From the NCBI GenBank assembly GCA_020721965.1, contig DYLS01000014.1, positions 1-44,135 of the forward strand: a stretch of 44,135 bases of DNA. Reading direction: 5' to 3'. The notes below the pieces were generated by a model. The model did no database searches and was not told where the DNA came from. It saw only the letters and a program-made list of their open reading frames with translations. Made by a program: the position numbers and the translations under genes. Positions within the stretch are counted from its first letter, which is position 1, and every line of letters starts with the position of its first letter. Of this stretch, positions 44,046 through 44,135 are shown in pieces. This DNA comes from Blastopirellula marina (GTDB taxonomy: Bacteria > Planctomycetota > Planctomycetia > Pirellulales > Thermoguttaceae).

Positions 44046-44135
44046 AATGTCATGTCGGCAAGCGCCAGCAGTGTTATTGTGTCGAGCACAACAGTGTCAT
44101 TTCGACGAGCGCTAGCAGTGTCATTTCGACGAGCG
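44046..44135. repeat. Tandem repeat, 24-base unit, running off the window
   Basis: Two near-identical units CAGTGTCATTTCGACGAGCG (with CTAG completing the first) start at 44092 and 44116. A diverged 23-base unit (CAGTGTTATTGTGTCGAGCA) starts at 44069, and a more degenerate one lies before it. The repeat becomes more regular toward the right edge, so the array probably continues outside the window. No spacers are visible. Confidence 0.7.

Noticed and set aside
44046-44135. CRISPR array
   Set aside because: Units are directly adjacent with no unique spacers, and no cas genes are present.

Overview
This window comes from a moderately G+C-rich bacterial chromosome. It most resembles a member of the Planctomycetota (Pirellulales-like). 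That assignment is my inference, from L17 with an internal insert and long tail, zinc-ribbon L24, zinc-type S14, no L30 gene between rpsE and rplO, no infA beside map, and a POT transporter and EF-G2-like GTPase of the kind I associate with that phylum. No rRNA or 16S fragment is present to confirm it.

Layout. Positions 1-2055: the end of a tRNA-Arg(CCG) gene at the left edge, a short terminal-inverted-repeat element, and a POT-family peptide transporter. Positions 2467-20075: one long co-directional S10-spc-alpha ribosomal cluster (rpsJ to rplQ, with secY, adk, map and rpoA). It has a clear sigma-70-type promoter before rpsJ, candidate internal promoters before rplD and rpmJ, and an intrinsic terminator after rplQ. 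Positions 20264-25640: a radical SAM/SPASM protein, a ketosynthase-fold protein that has lost the catalytic Cys and one active-site His, a glutamine-amidotransferase-like protein without a nucleophile Cys, and an MFS transporter with a large extra-membrane insert. Positions 26015-28960: hisA and an EF-G2-like GTPase. Positions 29292-39159, mostly minus strand: alaS, galM, ackA, a Cys-less redoxin lipoprotein, aspS, a yjbQ-family gene broken by one in-frame TAA, and a small membrane protein. Positions 39891-43934, plus strand: a PAS-GAF-pseudoreceiver protein behind a good promoter and a hairpin-rich leader, then a U32-family protein. A 24-base tandem repeat runs off the right edge.

How the genes work together. 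The first half is translation, secretion (SecY), N-terminal Met removal (Map) and the RNA polymerase alpha subunit. AlaRS, AspRS and the EF-G2 homologue are also translation genes. GalM, AckA and the lipoprotein sit head to tail and may be one transcript from a candidate promoter at 36141-36168.

Most unusual signals: (i) three intergenic copies, about 165 bp each, of a MITE-like element with GGAC-TTTGCA-type inverted ends (152-318, 31956-32118, 39536-39700); (ii) the Glu-His-Ser ketosynthase homologue; (iii) the sensor protein whose receiver domain has lost its phosphorylation residues, with a leader that can fold over its ribosome binding site; (iv) the single-stop yjbQ; (v) the leader of the lipoprotein-ackA-galM group, with two mutually exclusive hairpins.
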